DNA of 64,000 bases from Alphaproteobacteria bacterium UBA830 (GTDB taxonomy: Bacteria > Pseudomonadota > Alphaproteobacteria > MPNO01 > UBA830), in NCBI GenBank assembly GCA_905181725.1, contig CAJIYX010000059.1, positions 50,738 through 114,737 of the forward strand, read 5' to 3'. The notes beneath the pieces were generated by a model, which saw nothing but the letters and a program-made list of their open reading frames with translations, was not told the DNA's origin and made no database searches. This document shows positions 16,317-25,068 of this stretch, in pieces (position 1 is the first letter of the stretch; each line of letters starts with the position of its first letter). The position numbers and the translations under genes were made by a program.

Positions 16317-18191
16317 TCAGGCGGCGCGTTTCTTGCGGCGTGCCCTTGCGCCGCCGGGCTTCATGTCGTCATCGAACAGTTCGGCGAGACGGTCCATCAT
16401 GGTGCCGCCAAGCTGTTCTGCATCCATGATCGTCACCGCGCGGTCGTAATAACGCGTCACGTCATGGCCGATGCCGATCGCAGTCAGCTGCACGTCGGGA
16501 TAGGATTCGAGCGTCTTGATGACTTCACGCAGGTGCCGTTCGAGATAATTGCCCGGATTGACCGACAGCGTGGAATCGTCGACCGGCGCGCCATCCGAAA
16601 TCACCATCAGGATCTTGCGCTGTTCCGGCCGGTTGACCATCCGGCTGTGGGCCCAGAGCAGGGCCTCGCCGTCGATGTTTTCCTTGAGCAGGCCTTCGCG
16701 CAGCATCAGGCCGAGCGATTTGCGCGAGCGCCGCCACGGGGCGTCCGCCGATTTGTAAACAATGTGTCGCAGGTCGTTCAGGCGGCCGGGGTTGGTCGGT
16801 TTGCCATCGGCAAGCCAGCGTTCGCGTGCTTGGCCGCCTTTCCACGCCCGTGTCGTGAAGCCGAGAATTTCGACCTTCACGCCGCAGCGTTCAAGCGTCC
16901 GTGCCAGGATATCGGCGCTCATCGCCGCCACCGTGATCGGCCGCCCGCGCATCGAGCCTGAATTATCAATCAGCAATGTGACAACGGTATCGCGGAACTC
17001 GGTTTCTTTTTCGACTTTGTAGGACAACGCGTGCGTCGGGTTGGTCACCACGCGCGCCAGACGGCCGGCATCCAGAATGCCTTCTTCCAGATCGAATTCC
17101 CACGACCGCGATTGCTGTGCGAGAAGGCGGCGCTGCAGCCGGTTGGCCAGGCGCCCGATAATGCCCTGAAGATTGGCAAGCTGCTGGTCGAGATGATGAC
17201 GCAGTCTGGCCAGTTCATCCGCGTCGCAGAGATCTTCGGCTTCGACGACTTCGTCGAATTCGACTGAATACGGCCTGTACATCGGCTCGCGCGCGCCACC
17301 CGGCCCGCTGCCATCGGGGCGCCGCTGGTGATCGGACTGCTCGCCATCCTCGTCGCCAGTGCCGGGCATCATTTCTTCCTGGCCCTGCTCCGACATCGAT
17401 TCGTCGCCGTCCTCGACATCCATTTCGTCCATCTCGGAGGATTCGGAGCCGCTCATCTCGGCGGATACGCCTTCCATGTCGGCGTCTTCGGAATCGGCGT
17501 CCTCGGCGTCCTGCTCTTCGGCGTCGTCGCCCTGTTCGCCTTCCTGCTGTTCGGTCGCTTCGGACTGCTCATCGATCAGTTCAAGGTCAACCAGTAGATC
17601 GGTCAGGGCCGCCGCATAGGCTTCCTGGTCGTCGATGTTGTCTGCCAGCTTGTCGAAATCGGTATCGACCTTGTCATTGACCCAGTCGCGCCACAGGCTG
17701 ACCAGCTGTTCGCCGCCTTCGGGGAGTTTTTCGCCGGTGAGTTTTTCGCGCACCATCAGCCCGATCGCTTCGGAGAGCGGCGCATCGTCGCGTACGTTCA
17801 CCCGGGTATATCCGAAGGCGTCGCATTTCTCTTCGAGTGCTGCCCGCAGGTTGTTTGCGACACCCGCCATCATCCGCGATCCAAGCGCTTCGCAGCGGAC
17901 GCGTTCGAGAGATTCGAACACCGCGCGGGCATTCTCGCCCTGCGGTGCCCGCGTCGAATGGACATCTTCGTCATGGAACCGCAGGCGCAAAGCCATGGCA
18001 TCGGCCTCGCCGCGTAGCGCCGCGACCTCCGCCTCTGTGAAGTCGCGCGACGGGACCGGGAGCCGCGCCTGGTTATCGACCAGCCGGGCTTCCGAGCCGT
18101 ACACAAGCGTGATGTCGTCACGCTCGGCGATGGCGCGCATGGCGGCCGCTGTTACGCGACGAAACTCTTCTGCCGGCTGGTCGTCACTCAT
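16317..18191 (-). CDS. cobT: Cobaltochelatase subunit CobT
   Basis: The 624-residue protein is full length for CobT of the aerobic cobalamin pathway. A helical N-terminal domain is followed by a long acidic Asp/Glu/Ser-rich stretch (about residues 215-300) and a C-terminal von Willebrand A domain with MIDAS motif [13 protein letters not shown]. CobT assembles with the AAA+ ATPase CobS, and together they load cobalt into hydrogenobyrinic acid a,c-diamide bound to CobN. CobN is not in this window. The gene starts eight bases after cobS, so the two are co-transcribed. The acidic linker is a family feature, not an oddity. Confidence 0.95.
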   Translation of the reverse strand: MSDDQPAEEFRRVTAAAMRAIAERDDITLVYGSEARLVDNQARLPVPSRDFTEAEVAALRGEADAMALRLRFHDEDVHSTRAPQGENARAVFESLERVRCEALGSRMMAGVANNLRAALEEKCDAFGYTRVNVRDDAPLSEAIGLMVREKLTGEKLPEGGEQLVSLWRDWVNDKVDTDFDKLADNIDDQEAYAAALTDLLVDLELIDEQSEATEQQEGEQGDDAEEQDAEDADSEDADMEGVSAEMSGSESSEMDEMDVEDGDESMSEQGQEEMMPGTGDEDGEQSDHQRRPDGSGPGGAREPMYRPYSVEFDEVVEAEDLCDADELARLRHHLDQQLANLQGIIGRLANRLQRRLLAQQSRSWEFDLEEGILDAGRLARVVTNPTHALSYKVEKETEFRDTVVTLLIDNSGSMRGRPITVAAMSADILARTLERCGVKVEILGFTTRAWKGGQARERWLADGKPTNPGRLNDLRHIVYKSADAPWRRSRKSLGLMLREGLLKENIDGEALLWAHSRMVNRPEQRKILMVISDGAPVDDSTLSVNPGNYLERHLREVIKTLESYPDVQLTAIGIGHDVTRYYDRAVTIMDAEQLGGTMMDRLAELFDDDMKPGGARARRKKRAA

Positions 18192-18198
18192 CTGCGTC

Positions 18199-19206
18199 TT
18201 AAGCCGCCGTCTGCGTAGCTTTCAGCTCCGGCAATTCGTCGCCGAAGCAGCGCTGATAGTATTCCGCAACCGTCGTCCGTTCGAGCTCGTCGCACTTGTT
18301 GAGGAAAGTCATCCGGAACGCCGTGGCGCGGTCGTTGAACAATTCTGTGTTCTCGGCCCAGGTGATCACGGTACGCGGCGACATAACAGTCGAAATATCG
18401 CCCGCCATAAAGCCGGCGCGGGACAGATCGGCAACGCGTACCATGGATGCGATTTCCTGGCGTCCGGCGTCGTCCTTGTTAAAGGACGGGCTTTTCGCCA
18501 GCACGATCGCCGTTTCCTGTTCATGCGGCAGATAGTTCAGTGTGGTCACAAGGTTCCAGCGGTCGAGCTGGCCCTGGTTGATTTGCTGGGTGCCGTGATA
18601 CAGCCCGGTCGTGTCGCCAAGGCCGACGGTGTTCGCGGTCGCCATCAGCCGGAAGGCGGGGTGCGGGCTCAGAACGCGGTTCTGGTCAAGCAGCGTCATC
18701 TTGCCGTCGCGTTCGAGCACGCGCTGGATGACGAACATCACGTCGGGGCGGCCTGCGTCGTATTCGTCGAACACGAGCGCAATCGGGCTTTGCAGTGCCC
18801 AGGGCAGGATGCCATCACGGAATTCGGTGATCTGCATCCCGTCCTTGACGACGATCGCATCCTTACCGATCAAATCGATACGGCTGATATGGCTGTCGAG
18901 GTTGATGCGGATGCACGGCCAGTTCAGGCGCGCGGCGACCTGTTCGATATGGGTCGATTTGCCTGTGCCATGGAATCCCTGGATCAACAGGCGGCGGTTA
19001 TGGGCAAAGGCCACCAGGATCGCGAGCGTGGTGTCGTGATCGAAGCAATACGTGTCGTCGAAATCGGGCACGTGCTCGGTTTTCTTCGTGAAGGCCGGGA
19101 CCTCCATGTCGATATCGAGATCGAACAACTCGCGTGCAGATGCCGTGGTATCCGGCAGATCGATTTCACTTAAATCGGCGACTATGTTTTCGGTCTTGGA
19201 AGCCAT
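18199..19206 (-). CDS. cobS: Cobaltochelatase subunit CobS (AAA+ ATPase)
   Basis: The 335-residue MoxR-like AAA+ ATPase has Walker [14 protein letters not shown] (about residues 79-91), Walker [10 protein letters not shown] and sensor region [13 protein letters not shown]. It powers the CobNST cobaltochelatase, which inserts cobalt during aerobic vitamin B12 synthesis. GGAG lies five bases upstream of the ATG at 19206. cobT follows directly. The neighbours (J-domain protein and BolA-like) are the common alphaproteobacterial arrangement. No cobalamin riboswitch is visible in the short gap upstream. Confidence 0.95.
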   Translation of the reverse strand: MASKTENIVADLSEIDLPDTTASARELFDLDIDMEVPAFTKKTEHVPDFDDTYCFDHDTTLAILVAFAHNRRLLIQGFHGTGKSTHIEQVAARLNWPCIRINLDSHISRIDLIGKDAIVVKDGMQITEFRDGILPWALQSPIALVFDEYDAGRPDVMFVIQRVLERDGKMTLLDQNRVLSPHPAFRLMATANTVGLGDTTGLYHGTQQINQGQLDRWNLVTTLNYLPHEQETAIVLAKSPSFNKDDAGRQEIASMVRVADLSRAGFMAGDISTVMSPRTVITWAENTELFNDRATAFRMTFLNKCDELERTTVAEYYQRCFGDELPELKATQTAA

Positions 19207-19250
19207 TCAACTCCGTTCCTTCAGCGTAAGCGTAAAAAATGCGAGCCGCG

Positions 19251-19916
19251 CTACGTCAGGCGCTCGCTGTCCTTAAGTGTCGTATAGGCTTGATTAACCG
19301 ATTTTAGCCGGTCTTCGGCCCTCTTGTCGCCCCCGTTTGCATCCGGATGCAACGTTTTCGCAAGCAATTTGTACCTGTGTTTTATATCGGCTTTTGTGAT
19401 TGGTGCAACCAGTCCCAGAACGGAGAGCGCTTCGTGCTCTTCGCTGGTCAGGTTTTGCATCTGAACCTGGGCCTCGCGGTCGGCGCGGGGATCGGTCGCC
19501 CCTTCTCTCAAAAGGCTCAGCGGGTCGTGAAATGCCGCACTGCTGGCGCCGAGGCGTGTGCCCAGCGGCCAGGTAGGCCGTTGCCAGACGATATCTTTGC
19601 GGATTTCCGCCTCGACCGCGGCATCGTCCATATCAGCGTAATAGTTCCAGGCAGCGTTATATTCCCGCACGTGTTCGAGGCAAAACCAGTAAAAGCGGTG
19701 TAATTCCTGGCGTGATCGAGGCGCGCGGTATTGGCCCGTTTCCCGGCAGTCAGGATGATCACAGACGGCGATTTCCGCTTCCCCGCCGGGGCGATTATCC
19801 GGTCCGTTCCCCGGCCCAACACCAAATTCGCCCACGGAATCAGGCCTCCGGCCGTAACCGGACAGGCCGTCCAGTACGGTCCCGGATGCACCGGCTGTAT
19901 CGTCCTGTTCTGACAT
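19251..19916 (-). CDS. J-domain (DnaJ-like) protein
   Basis: The likely start is ATG 19916 (MSEQDD), giving 221 residues; an in-frame ATG at 19994 would reach towards the divergent bolA gene. A central region contains CDHPDCRETGQYRAPRSRQE and FYWFCLEHVREYN, with paired Cys/His residues that could bind a metal. The C-terminal ~55 residues are a J domain: TKADIKHRYKLLAKTLHPDA includes the HPD tripeptide needed to stimulate Hsp70. A C-terminal J domain with this N-terminal segment is typical of the alphaproteobacterial protein found beside cobS. Its client is unknown. It is probably co-transcribed with cobST. Confidence 0.85.
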   Translation of the reverse strand: MSEQDDTAGASGTVLDGLSGYGRRPDSVGEFGVGPGNGPDNRPGGEAEIAVCDHPDCRETGQYRAPRSRQELHRFYWFCLEHVREYNAAWNYYADMDDAAVEAEIRKDIVWQRPTWPLGTRLGASSAAFHDPLSLLREGATDPRADREAQVQMQNLTSEEHEALSVLGLVAPITKADIKHRYKLLAKTLHPDANGGDKRAEDRLKSVNQAYTTLKDSERLT

Positions 19917-20020
19917 AGACTCAGTATGATCGCCCGAATTTGCCCATGCAAGGACGTGCCTTTTGGTCCGGGACGGGTTATTTCCTGTCTTCATCGCCCT
20001 GTTCCGGAGGAAATACCTGT

Positions 20021-20281
20021 ATGTCCGTTGCGCAAAATATCGAACACAAACTGACCGAGGCGTTCGCCCCGCTGTCCTTGAAGGTGATCGACGAATCCCA
20101 TCTGCATGCGGGCCATGTCGGTGCGCGGCCCGAGGGTGAGACGCATTTCCGGGTTGAACTGGTGTCGGCTGCTTTCGCCGATTGTAGCCGGGTCGACCGC
20201 CAGCGCATGGTTTACGATACGCTGAGCGACGAGCTGGCGGGACCGGTTCACGCGCTTTCGCTGCTTGTGTCTCCGCCGTGA
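20021..20281 (+). CDS. BolA family protein
   Basis: The 86-residue protein begins MSVAQNIEHKLTEAF and has the BolA class II KH-like fold pattern, with the conserved His-rich segment DESHLHAGH and the strand ETHFRVELVSAAF. BolA proteins bind monothiol glutaredoxins with a shared [2Fe-2S] cluster and affect iron homeostasis and cell shape. The start at 20021 has GGAGG about ten bases upstream; an in-frame ATG at 19940 is unlikely. It is divergent from the J-domain gene. No monothiol glutaredoxin (CGFS) gene lies beside it. Confidence 0.9.
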   Translation: MSVAQNIEHKLTEAFAPLSLKVIDESHLHAGHVGARPEGETHFRVELVSAAFADCSRVDRQRMVYDTLSDELAGPVHALSLLVSPP

Positions 20282-20442
20282 GCCTGGGCCTGAAGACGGA
20301 TGGCCAGGTTGGGGGCGGATTAAAAAATACACGACGTAACCGTCACTTCTTGTGTTCCTGGACGCGCCGGGGTTGATCTAACCGCCGATCAAGTTCGATG
20401 ATGTATTCAACTATCGATTGGTGGTGACGAGCGCTTGCCACG

Positions 20443-20763
20443 GTGTCTATACAAAGATTCGATGTAATAGTGGTTCCGACGTCCCCCCTTGTGACGCGCA
20501 ACGTCAACGTCAACGTCAATGTCAGTGTCAGTGTCAGTGGCAGTGGCAGTGGCAGTGGCAGTGGCAGTGGCAGTGGCAGGCATAGCAGCGTTCGGCTTGA
20601 ACCGGATCTTTGGGAAGCCTTACGCGATATTGCCGCGCGTGAAGACAGATCGATGCACCAGGTCTGCTCCGATATCGACCGAACCTGCGGCGATGCCCGA
20701 CTGACATCCGCGATGCGGATTTATATCGTCCATTATTTCAGGTCGGCTGCAAACCCGTCGTAA
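20443..20763 (+). CDS. Ribbon-helix-helix (RHH_4-like) protein with repeat-expanded N-terminus
   Basis: From GTG 20443 the frame gives 106 residues. The C-terminal half (SSVRLEPDLWEALRDIAARE, then MHQVCSDIDR and TSAMRIYIVHYFR) matches the small alphaproteobacterial RHH_4 DNA-binding family, which acts as dimers and uses the SVRLE strand to touch DNA. Just before that strand, where relatives have a short N-V-T-V-x-G-R-R-like stretch, an in-frame hexanucleotide repeat encodes alternating Asn-Val, Ser-Val and Ser-Gly pairs. Length change there would keep frame. Whether the protein still binds DNA is unclear. The true start could also be the GTG at about 20491, just before the repeat. Confidence 0.7.
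   Translation: MSIQRFDVIVVPTSPLVTRNVNVNVNVSVSVSGSGSGSGSGSGSGRHSSVRLEPDLWEALRDIAAREDRSMHQVCSDIDRTCGDARLTSAMRIYIVHYFRSAANPS
20500..20580 (+). repeat. Hexanucleotide tandem repeat (about 13.5 units)
   Basis: The 81-nt tract shifts stepwise from GTCAAC to GTCAGT to GGCAGT units, ending with six GGCAGT and one GGCAGG. Each unit is two codons, so unit gain or loss keeps the host reading frame. It encodes (Asn-Val), (Ser-Val) and (Ser-Gly) dipeptides. It has no spacers and is not a CRISPR. Confidence 0.95.
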
Positions 20764-20786
20764 GGGAGAGCTGAAGCGTAACGGCG

Positions 20787-20805
20787 AACTGCAGCGCAGT
20801 TTTCA
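20787..20805 (+). terminator. Weak hairpin after the RHH gene
   Basis: AACTGC (20787-20792) pairs with GCAGTT (20796-20801) around a three-base loop, followed by a short T-run. The stem is only six pairs, so termination strength is doubtful. It lies between the convergent RHH and DUF2889 genes. Confidence 0.35.
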
Positions 20806-20828
20806 CGTTCTCTCTCGCGCGATGCCCG

Positions 20829-21404
20829 TTATGCGCCGGTATAGAAATCCGGGTGTTCGTCGCGGATCAGCTCGCCATCCGCTGCCCAGACATGGCAGGT
20901 ATTCACCGGCGGGCGTCCTACTTTCTGAGGTTGCTGCTCATCCGCCGCATCATTCGGCCCGTCTTCGGGTGCAGAATCGGACCAGCGGACGGTGTGGAAT
21001 GCAACTGTCGCAATCGGTTTCAACATATCGACCAGGTGCGCGCAGCCAAGCGCGCTGCCGAGATGTTCGCGCACCCTGCGGTTCCAGCCGGCCCCGATTT
21101 TCAGCCCCTTGAGTTTCTGAAAAGACGGCAGGATTGCCGGACAGAGCGCGTAAGGCCCCGCATCGGTCACGGCCTCGACGTTCTGCACGATGAAATCCCG
21201 GTCAACCGTCAGGCGTATCCACATGTCGTGCAGCGGCTCACCCGGCAGCACTTCGCCCCGAAAACTGTTCAGAAACGGATAGGCCTTGATGTCGGTCAGG
21301 TGTCCTTCGATATCCCACAGCCCGTCGGTGCGGCGATAGCTGCGGCATTCGATGGCGCGGGTGTGGATCGGGTCCCGGTCGATTTTGACTTTGCTCAGCG
21401 GCAT
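20829..21404 (-). CDS. DUF2889 domain-containing protein
   Basis: The 191-residue protein matches the DUF2889 family: RAIECRSYRRTDGLWDIEGH near the N-terminus, then the strand-rich region MWIRLTVDRDFIVQNVEAVT and CPAILPSFQKLKGLKIGAGW. No function is established; family members are cytoplasmic and occur widely in proteobacteria, sometimes near aromatic metabolism genes. The start at 21404 has AGGAA six bases upstream. A Pro/Gln/Asp-rich low-complexity segment lies at about residues 145-165. It is upstream of and convergent with the RHH gene. Confidence 0.75.
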   Translation of the reverse strand: MPLSKVKIDRDPIHTRAIECRSYRRTDGLWDIEGHLTDIKAYPFLNSFRGEVLPGEPLHDMWIRLTVDRDFIVQNVEAVTDAGPYALCPAILPSFQKLKGLKIGAGWNRRVREHLGSALGCAHLVDMLKPIATVAFHTVRWSDSAPEDGPNDAADEQQPQKVGRPPVNTCHVWAADGELIRDEHPDFYTGA

Positions 21405-21462
21405 GTCCGTTCCTCTATGTGCATCCTGTTTCGGCTATTTGGCCGCCTGACTGGCCGCCTGA

Positions 21463-22764
21463 TCATTGCGCCGTTTGCCCGGCTGCGTCCTCTTCGATGT
21501 CACCGATCTTTGTCATCCGCACCGACGTGATCCGGTTGCGCTGTCGCCGTGCGATCTGGAATCGGAAGCCGTGAAAATGGAAAATCTGACCGACCTGGGG
21601 GATGACCTTTGATTCGTGTATCACGAGCCCGGCGATTGTGGCGGCTTCCTGATCTGGCAGGTCCCACCCGAATCGGCGGTTGAGGTCGCGCACCGTCACG
21701 CCGCCGGCGATCAGATACGATCCGTCGCGTTGCGGCCGGACGCCGATCGGTACGACATCGTGTTCATCAGATATATCGCCGACGATTTCTTCGAGAATAT
21801 CTTCCAGCGTCACAACGCCCATTAGGGCGCCGTATTCGTCGACCACCAGAGCGAAATGTTCGCGGCGGCGGCGAAAGGCGTGAAGCTGATCGAGCAGCGT
21901 GGTGGATTCGGGAATAAACCAGGGCGGCGTGGCGATATTGTCGAGATCCAGCGCATCCAGATCGCCGGTATGGGCGTGCACTTCGCGCAGCATCGCCTTT
22001 GCGTGCATGACGCCGACGATGTTGTCCGGCGTGTCGCGCCATAGCGGGATCCGGGTAAACGGGCTCTCGAGCGCTTCTTCGACGATCTTGCTGGTCGGCA
22101 GCGAGGAATCGATCATGAAGATATCGCGCCGGTGCTGCATCACCATCTCGACGTCGACATCCGCGAGATCAAGGATGCTGTGCAACATCGCGCGTTCGTG
22201 CCCCGCCATTGCACCGCGGCCGCGATGCAGCTCAATCGCGCCGCGTAGTTCTTCGACGGTGGCGCTCCATTCCTGAGCGCCGTCAAATTTTACGCCGAAG
22301 ATGCGCTGTACGCCCCGAATGACGTATTGAAGTGCCGACATCACCGGGCTGAGCAGGCGGACCAGCACCAGAAAGGTCGGCGCGATGGTCAGCGCGAGCT
22401 TGTCGGAATGCCGAAATGCATATGTCTTGGGCAGGATCTCGCCGAAAATGAGCACCAGAAGGGTCATGGCGATGGTCGCGTAGACCACACCGGTTTCGCC
22501 GAACAGACTGATCAGGACGCTGGTCGCCAGGGCCGAAGCGAGAATATTGACCAGATTATTGCCGAGCAGGATCGTGCCGATCATGTTGTCCTGCTCGCTG
22601 CGCAGCCGGTTAACAAGCTTGGCCCGCTTGTCGCCCTTGGCTTCAAGAAGATGCATGCGTGGGCGGGACGCTGCCGTCAGCGCAGTTTCCGAGCTGGAAA
22701 AGAAGGCAGACAGGACAAGAAGGACGGCGATGCCGCTGATCGTAGCGAGGGTTGCGATTTCCAT
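21463..22764 (-). CDS. CNNM/CorC-HlyC family membrane protein with CBS domains
   Basis: The 433-residue protein has the usual three parts. An N-terminal DUF21/CNNM membrane domain (about residues 1-180) contains FFSSSETALTAASRPR and GNNLVNILASALATSV. A CBS-domain pair (about 205-335) contains FTRIPLWRDTPDNIVGVMHA. A C-terminal CorC_HlyC domain (about 345-420) completes it. Relatives export or sense Mg or other divalent cations; older annotations call them hemolysins. It lies downstream of aroB on the same strand after a 167-bp gap with a degenerate repeat. The aroK-aroB-CNNM order is common in alphaproteobacteria. Confidence 0.9.
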   Translation of the reverse strand: MEIATLATISGIAVLLVLSAFFSSSETALTAASRPRMHLLEAKGDKRAKLVNRLRSEQDNMIGTILLGNNLVNILASALATSVLISLFGETGVVYATIAMTLLVLIFGEILPKTYAFRHSDKLALTIAPTFLVLVRLLSPVMSALQYVIRGVQRIFGVKFDGAQEWSATVEELRGAIELHRGRGAMAGHERAMLHSILDLADVDVEMVMQHRRDIFMIDSSLPTSKIVEEALESPFTRIPLWRDTPDNIVGVMHAKAMLREVHAHTGDLDALDLDNIATPPWFIPESTTLLDQLHAFRRRREHFALVVDEYGALMGVVTLEDILEEIVGDISDEHDVVPIGVRPQRDGSYLIAGGVTVRDLNRRFGWDLPDQEAATIAGLVIHESKVIPQVGQIFHFHGFRFQIARRQRNRITSVRMTKIGDIEEDAAGQTAQ

Positions 22765-22805
22765 CGGGGGGAGGGTCCGCTCCGTTCAGTTGCAGGGCTG
22801 TGGTT

Positions 22806-22865
22806 TGATCTACAGGTGTTTGATCGACAGGTGTTTGATCGCCGGGTGTTTGGTAGTCGTGTGTA
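22806..22865. repeat. Degenerate 15-bp tandem repeat (about 4 units)
   Basis: TGATCTACAGGTGTT, TGATCGACAGGTGTT, TGATCGCCGGGTGTT and a more diverged fourth unit follow each other in the aroB-CNNM gap. Partial matches (GTGTTCGATC) continue to about 22905. No gene is apparent here. Confidence 0.75.
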
Positions 22866-22931
22866 ATAGCATCGGCATGTGTTCGATCAGCGTGTGTTCG
22901 AACGACGGGGGTAAGAGTACGGGGTGCATTG

Positions 22932-24050
22932 TCATGCTCCTACCGCGTCGTCGAGCAGTCGTTCGACGTCGCCAAGATCCACATCGCGCGCAACAAAAGC
23001 CTTGCCGATGCCGCGCGCCAGAATAAACGTCACCTTGCCGTCCTGGACCTTTTTGTCATGCCCCATATGCCGGATCAGCGTTGCCGGTTCCCAGCGCCGG
23101 TTCTGTGCTTTGGGGACGGTCATCGGTAGGCCGGTCGCCGCATAGTGCTGCCGGACGCGGTCGATGTCGGCCACCGGGCACAGATCCAGCGTCGCCGACA
23201 GTTCCAGCGCCATAATCATGCCGATCGCCACGGCTTCACCGTGCAGCAGCTCCGCGCCGAACCCGGTTTCGGCTTCCAGCGCGTGACCGAATGTGTGACC
23301 GAAATTGAGCAGCGCCCGCACGCCGTTTTCACGCTCGTCCTCGGCGACGACAGCGGCCTTGGCAGCACAGCTTGCGCGCACGGCATAGGCGCGGGCTTCG
23401 CCGTCGCCGTCCAGCACCGCCGCGCCATTCTGTTCAAGCCAGTCGAAAAATCCGACGTCGCGGATAAGGCCGTATTTCACGACCTCGGCGTATCCCGCCA
23501 CCAATTCGCGGCGCGGCAGCGTGTCCAACACACCGGTATCTGCAATGACCAGTTTCGGCTGGTAGAAAGCCCCAGCCAGATTTTTGCCATGCCGCGTATT
23601 GATGCCGGTTTTACCGCCGACCGAGCTGTCGACCTGGGCCAGTAGTGTCGTCGGAATCTGGACAAAATTGATGCCACGCAGAATGATGCTCGCCGCGAAG
23701 CCGGTCAGGTCGCCGATCACGCCGCCGCCAAGGGCTATCATCGTCGAGGAACGTTCCGGCGCGCCGTCGAGCACGGTGTTGACGACGTTCTCGACCGTCG
23801 CGAAATTTTTGCTGCCTTCGCCTGGCGGTAACACGATCGTCTGGAATGCCAGTCCCGCTTCCCGCAGCGAGTCTTCCAGGGGCGCCAGATAGGTGGCAGC
23901 CACCGTCTCGTCCGTCACGACCCAGCATTTTCCGGGTCCCGCCGCATTGCGTATCGCCGTGCCCGCTGATTTGAGGGTGCCATCGCCGACGGCGATATCG
24001 TATGAGCGGTCGCCAAGGTCGAGCCGCAGGCCGTCGTTCGATCCAGTCAT
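22932..24050 (-). CDS. aroB: 3-dehydroquinate synthase
   Basis: From ATG 24050 (MTGSNDGLRLDLG) the protein has 372 residues, standard for AroB. It has the NAD-binding GGGVIGDLTGF, the substrate loop VDSSVGGKTGIN, HGKNLAGAFYQP, and the zinc-ligand histidines in NFGHTFGHALEAETG and LLHGEAVAIGM. It converts DAHP to 3-dehydroquinate, the second step of the shikimate pathway. It begins 13 bases after the aroK stop, so aroK-aroB is one operon. A longer in-frame start at 24116 would overlap aroK and is unlikely. Confidence 0.96.
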   Translation of the reverse strand: MTGSNDGLRLDLGDRSYDIAVGDGTLKSAGTAIRNAAGPGKCWVVTDETVAATYLAPLEDSLREAGLAFQTIVLPPGEGSKNFATVENVVNTVLDGAPERSSTMIALGGGVIGDLTGFAASIILRGINFVQIPTTLLAQVDSSVGGKTGINTRHGKNLAGAFYQPKLVIADTGVLDTLPRRELVAGYAEVVKYGLIRDVGFFDWLEQNGAAVLDGDGEARAYAVRASCAAKAAVVAEDERENGVRALLNFGHTFGHALEAETGFGAELLHGEAVAIGMIMALELSATLDLCPVADIDRVRQHYAATGLPMTVPKAQNRRWEPATLIRHMGHDKKVQDGKVTFILARGIGKAFVARDVDLGDVERLLDDAVGA

Positions 24051-24063
24051 TCGGCCGATCCGG

Positions 24064-24654
24064 TCATTCGGCGGCGGCTTCCGTGGAGCGCTCGTCATCG
24101 ATGGTTTTGAGGGCATCGATCACCTTCGTTACCGTGACATCCGGGGATTCGGCGCCCGATTCCACGGTAAGACTGGCTTCTGCATAACAGGGGTATCTCT
24201 CATCGATCAGTCGTTCCAGGGTTTGCCGTTTGTCGCCGTTCTTCAGCAGGGGTCGATTGTTGCGGTGCGACACCCGCTGCAGGAGCACGTCGATATCCGC
24301 CTTCAGCCAGATCGAAATGCCCATCCGCCGCACGTTGTCGCGGGTTTCCGCATTGACGAAAGCGCCGCCGCCAGTGGCGACGACACGCGGTTCTCCTTCC
24401 AGCAGTCGCGCAATAACACGACGTTCGCCGTCGCGAAAAGCCTGTTCGCCATACCGGGTGAATATTTCCTCGACCGTGCAATCGGCCGCCGCTTCGATTT
24501 CGTCATCGGCATCGACGAAATCCATGCCGAGTTTCCGCGCCAGCCGGGTGCCGATACAGGTCTTACCGGCGCCCATCAGCCCGACCAGAACGATGGATTT
24601 ATCGCCAGGGATTATCTTCGCGGGGTCTTTTGTTGATTTAATTTGCGCAGACAT
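24064..24654 (-). CDS. aroK: Shikimate kinase
   Basis: The 196-residue P-loop kinase has Walker A VLVGLMGAGKT, the Mg/shikimate segment DFVDADDEIEAAA, the shikimate-binding Arg region EQAFRDGERRVIA, the GGG loop VVATGGGAFV, and the lid NRPLLKNG. It phosphorylates shikimate at the 3-OH using ATP. I start at ATG 24654 (MSAQIK); a start at 24699 is possible but adds nothing family-like. The operon with aroB is the standard alphaproteobacterial order. Confidence 0.95.
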   Translation of the reverse strand: MSAQIKSTKDPAKIIPGDKSIVLVGLMGAGKTCIGTRLARKLGMDFVDADDEIEAAADCTVEEIFTRYGEQAFRDGERRVIARLLEGEPRVVATGGGAFVNAETRDNVRRMGISIWLKADIDVLLQRVSHRNNRPLLKNGDKRQTLERLIDERYPCYAEASLTVESGAESPDVTVTKVIDALKTIDDERSTEAAAE

Positions 24655-24927
24655 GACATCAGGGCCGGAAAAGGGCAACGGTGTTTGCCGTCCGTTCAAT
24701 AAAATAGGCTCCGGTTCCGCGCATATTGCACGGGGTGGCCGAAAGCGACGTTGAAAGCTTTTCTAACAGCCGGTAGACTGCCCCGAAATCGCCACAATTA
24801 TCCATTACCTCCTGAATATACGACGAAATATCGTTCGTGTCGCCAGTTGTATCCAATGGCTCGGAGGACCGGTTTTCAGCGATTTGGACTGGCGGCGAAT
24901 CACAAAACGGGACAGGGTCGCGCCTGA

Positions 24928-25068
24928 ATGAAAAAGCTAGCATCCATTATTATTATTGGCGCTCTGACTGTCCTTGTCGGCGGCGGTGTGTTTCTCGCGA
25001 CATGGGAAATACCGGTTCCGGCGACGGAAATCGAAAGAACCATTCCGAATGACCGCTTCCCGCGTTAG
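24928..25068 (+). CDS. 46-residue single-pass membrane or exported peptide
   Basis: ATG 24928 opens a 46-codon frame: MKKLASIIIIGALTVLVGGG, a further hydrophobic run GVFLATW, then the short polar tail EIPVPATEIERTIPNDRFPR. The Lys-Lys N-terminus and roughly 20 hydrophobic residues indicate an uncleaved anchor or signal peptide with a periplasmic tail. The frame overlaps the start of the next gene by 20 bases, suggesting translational coupling. The R-x-I-P-N-D-R-F-P-R ending looks like a conserved short motif of small alphaproteobacterial proteins in this position. That recollection is uncertain. Function unknown. Confidence 0.65.
   Translation: MKKLASIIIIGALTVLVGGGVFLATWEIPVPATEIERTIPNDRFPR

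Noticed and set aside
17635..19173. Long plus-strand open frame (512 codons) opposite cobT and cobS
   Set aside because: Its translation is Ser/Arg/Thr-biased low-complexity sequence with no family features, while the opposite strand carries two full-length cobalamin genes.
19207..19250. Cobalamin riboswitch ahead of cobS
   Set aside because: The gap to the J-domain gene is only about 44 bases, too short, and no B12-box-like sequence is seen there or upstream.
20500..20580. Tandem repeat as a CRISPR array
   Set aside because: Units are six bases without spacers and keep a reading frame; no cas genes are in the window.
24659..24943. Minus-strand 94-codon frame upstream of aroK
   Set aside because: It overlaps the convincing 46-residue plus-strand gene, has no recognisable family, and is not needed to explain the operon. 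A real small protein cannot be fully excluded.
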